Positions 62,301 to 64,000 of a DNA stretch of 64,000 nt are shown piece after piece. The stretch lies in NCBI GenBank assembly GCA_026261815.1, contig JAMPIT010000230.1, positions 4,721,501 to 4,785,500 on the forward strand, written 5' to 3'. Origin of the DNA: Monarcha castaneiventris obscurior (Eukaryota > Chordata > Aves > Passeriformes > Monarchidae). The position numbers and the translations under genes were made by a program. The notes beneath the pieces were generated by a model that worked only from the letters and a program-made list of their open reading frames with translations, made no database searches and had not been told where the DNA came from. Positions within the stretch are counted from its first letter, which is position 1, and each line of letters begins with the position of its first letter.

Positions 62301-64000
62301 GCTTCTGTTCCTTTTGTACACTTTATAAAGAGAGGAAAGAGAACACAGTAATAAAGAAAAATCTTTTCCATAATTTAATCAGCATCTCACAAAAAATATC
62401 AGAGGGTATATTTAGAACATGTGTGACTGGTCTTGGAAGTGCAGCGCCTGGCAGGAGCTGCCAAATCAAATATCAGTTATTTTGAGCAGTATCTTTTATG
62501 CCTATAGCATTTCAAGCAAGTGAAGTAGACATATTTCTTATGTTTAGAAATATTAATTCTGTTTCTCTGGAAGTGGTCTTAGTACTGGGAAAACACTCAA
62601 GTAAGTCTGCTGAAGAAGTGCCTTACCTAATCCATCTGTGTGCTCAGTTTTTCATTGTATAATATGAGAATGCTGAACTTCTGCTTGGAGACAGGAACTT
62701 TGATGTTCAAATTATACCTGAATTTGAAAAGGAACATTCATAATTAGCCTGAAAGCAAGGATGTCCTGAAGTTCCCGTTTAGTGCCACCAGAGAAGGAGA
62801 TGACATATCCTCATATTTCACAGGCAGGGCTAACCTTTCCCAGTAATTAGAAGCTCCAAAACCTGGTGGGGGAGAATGAGATGAAGAATTAGACTGACTC
62901 ATCACTGCATTTTTTAAGATACTCCAGATAAATAAATCTCCTGCCATGCAAAAGCCATTTCTGCAGACAGTATAAGAAACCAGCCTTAATGGGACTACAA
63001 ATCACTCCATTTTGACAAGGTATGTGAAGAATCATTGGGACAGAGAACATAGATTTTACTTTGTTTTTAAGAACTTTCACATTTTCAGTCACAAAGGAAA
63101 TATTCCATGGACATGGGTAAATTTGCAGTTTTACACAGCTGCTGTGGGGTAAAGGGAATTTGGGAAACATTTTGGGACTGGGAAATGGCATGATATAGTG
63201 CCAGAAATGCAAGTCTAAAAACCATTAGTTTGCTCCCAAGTATGTGCTGATAGTTTTCAGGGTTTTTGGGGGAAGCTGCATGGAATTTGTTCCCTCATTT
63301 GTGTGCCTGCTCAGGTGAGGTAGCAAAAGCAGTGTGGTGCTTCAGTGGCATTGCCACCATGGTAAAACAGGAGGTTTTCCTCTGTTTTGCATTTCAGACA
63401 TCATGCAGGGTCGCCCATTCAGTGCACTCAGCTGCTGTGCAGCACTTGGGGCCATACAAGTCCCAGTTAGCCATTATTTAGCTGCCCCTTGAAGGTGACT
63501 GTATTGTTGTGCACTTTTCTGTGCACACTCATTTATACCAAACACGCATAAAATCTGCCCAGTTCAGTTGCAGTGAGACGATGAAGAGCAGCTCTTGACC
63601 TCAGCCACATGTTTGAAGTGGATATTTCCACCATACATAATTCTGTTGCAAGGAAGATGAACTAGATGCCACATTATTTTGCCTTATGCATGTTAAAGCA
63701 GAGGGACAGAGAGTCTTAAATTTCACCAGATGATGCCATGAAGGGTTCTGTAGAAGTTTCCTCACCTCCTTGCTTTGGCAGACATTCCCCTGTTCCAGGG
63801 AAGCTCCCATCCCCAGGAATAGGCTTCTGGATCCTCTCAGCTGGCAAAGGTCAGGGAAAATTGAACCATTTAAAATGCACGTTGTGAAAGCCTGCCTAGA
63901 AATCAGCAAGCTCCTGAAAACTTTAAAATGTGCTCTTACCTGGACTCACTTCAAAATCCAGCACCGCACCTTGGGAAACCCTGCCAGCTCTAGCTCAGTC

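Larger units (their letters stand above)
57198..64000 (+). other. DPP6: DPP6 intron, 5' part (continues past window)
   Basis: This is at least 6803 bp of intron after donor GTAGGA. I searched for the next DPP6 exon, expected to encode the EEI/HIAHWWSPDG region, and did not see it. Recognised content is a C/G hairpin and AT repeat at 57831-57936 and an ATGG microsatellite at 59309. GC-richer patches near 59.1-60.2, 61.0-61.5 and 61.8-62.2 kb carry only overlapping open frames without family resemblance. Confidence 0.85.

Noticed and set aside
57198..64000. Search for the next DPP6 exon
   Set aside because: No segment encoding the expected continuation (EEI, then a WWSPDG-like motif) was found on the + strand, so the exon presumably lies beyond the window.

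Overview
The window is vertebrate nuclear DNA, almost certainly from a bird and plausibly a passerine. It has short exons in very long AT-rich introns with canonical GT-AG junctions. It carries many CR1 LINE 3' ends with the avian tail (TTCCAACCCAAACCATTCTATGATT-like) and LTRs of the type found in bird endogenous retroviruses. There is no bacterial operon, CRISPR array, rRNA or tRNA gene.

The only gene I can support is an internal part of DPP6 (dipeptidyl-peptidase-like 6, the Kv4-channel auxiliary subunit), on the + strand. Five consecutive coding exons are visible, at 1602-1696, 3999-4073, 23475-23527, 39859-39940 and 57077-57197. Their reading phases join without a break and give about 141 residues of the extracellular beta-propeller. 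Intron sizes are 2302, 19401, 16331 and 17136 bp. The window starts in the intron before the first of these exons and ends about 6.8 kb into the intron after the last. The start codon, transmembrane segment, alpha/beta-hydrolase domain and promoter all lie outside.

The introns hold the rest of the recognisable content. CR1 3' ends lie in sense orientation at about 2.9, 11.4, 23.8, 33.9, 36.9 and 55.5-56.5 kb, and antisense pieces at about 24.8, 41.0 and 48.0-48.4 kb. Older relics resembling MIR, L2-type or reptile-type CR1 lie near 8.6, 14.8, 19.1 and 29.6 kb. A cluster of three antisense LTRs lies at 50.6-52.4 kb, including one LTR inserted inside another. A partial sense copy of the inserted LTR lies at 33.45 kb. 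Microsatellites and several hairpins are scattered through the introns.

I found no previously undescribed system. The most interesting structures are the nested LTR pair with its terminal inverted repeats and target duplication, a CR1 copy that lost its central reverse-transcriptase region, and a short antisense CR1-tail insertion that turns the end of that same copy into a hairpin. Most long open frames outside the five exons look like chance frames or transposon remnants.
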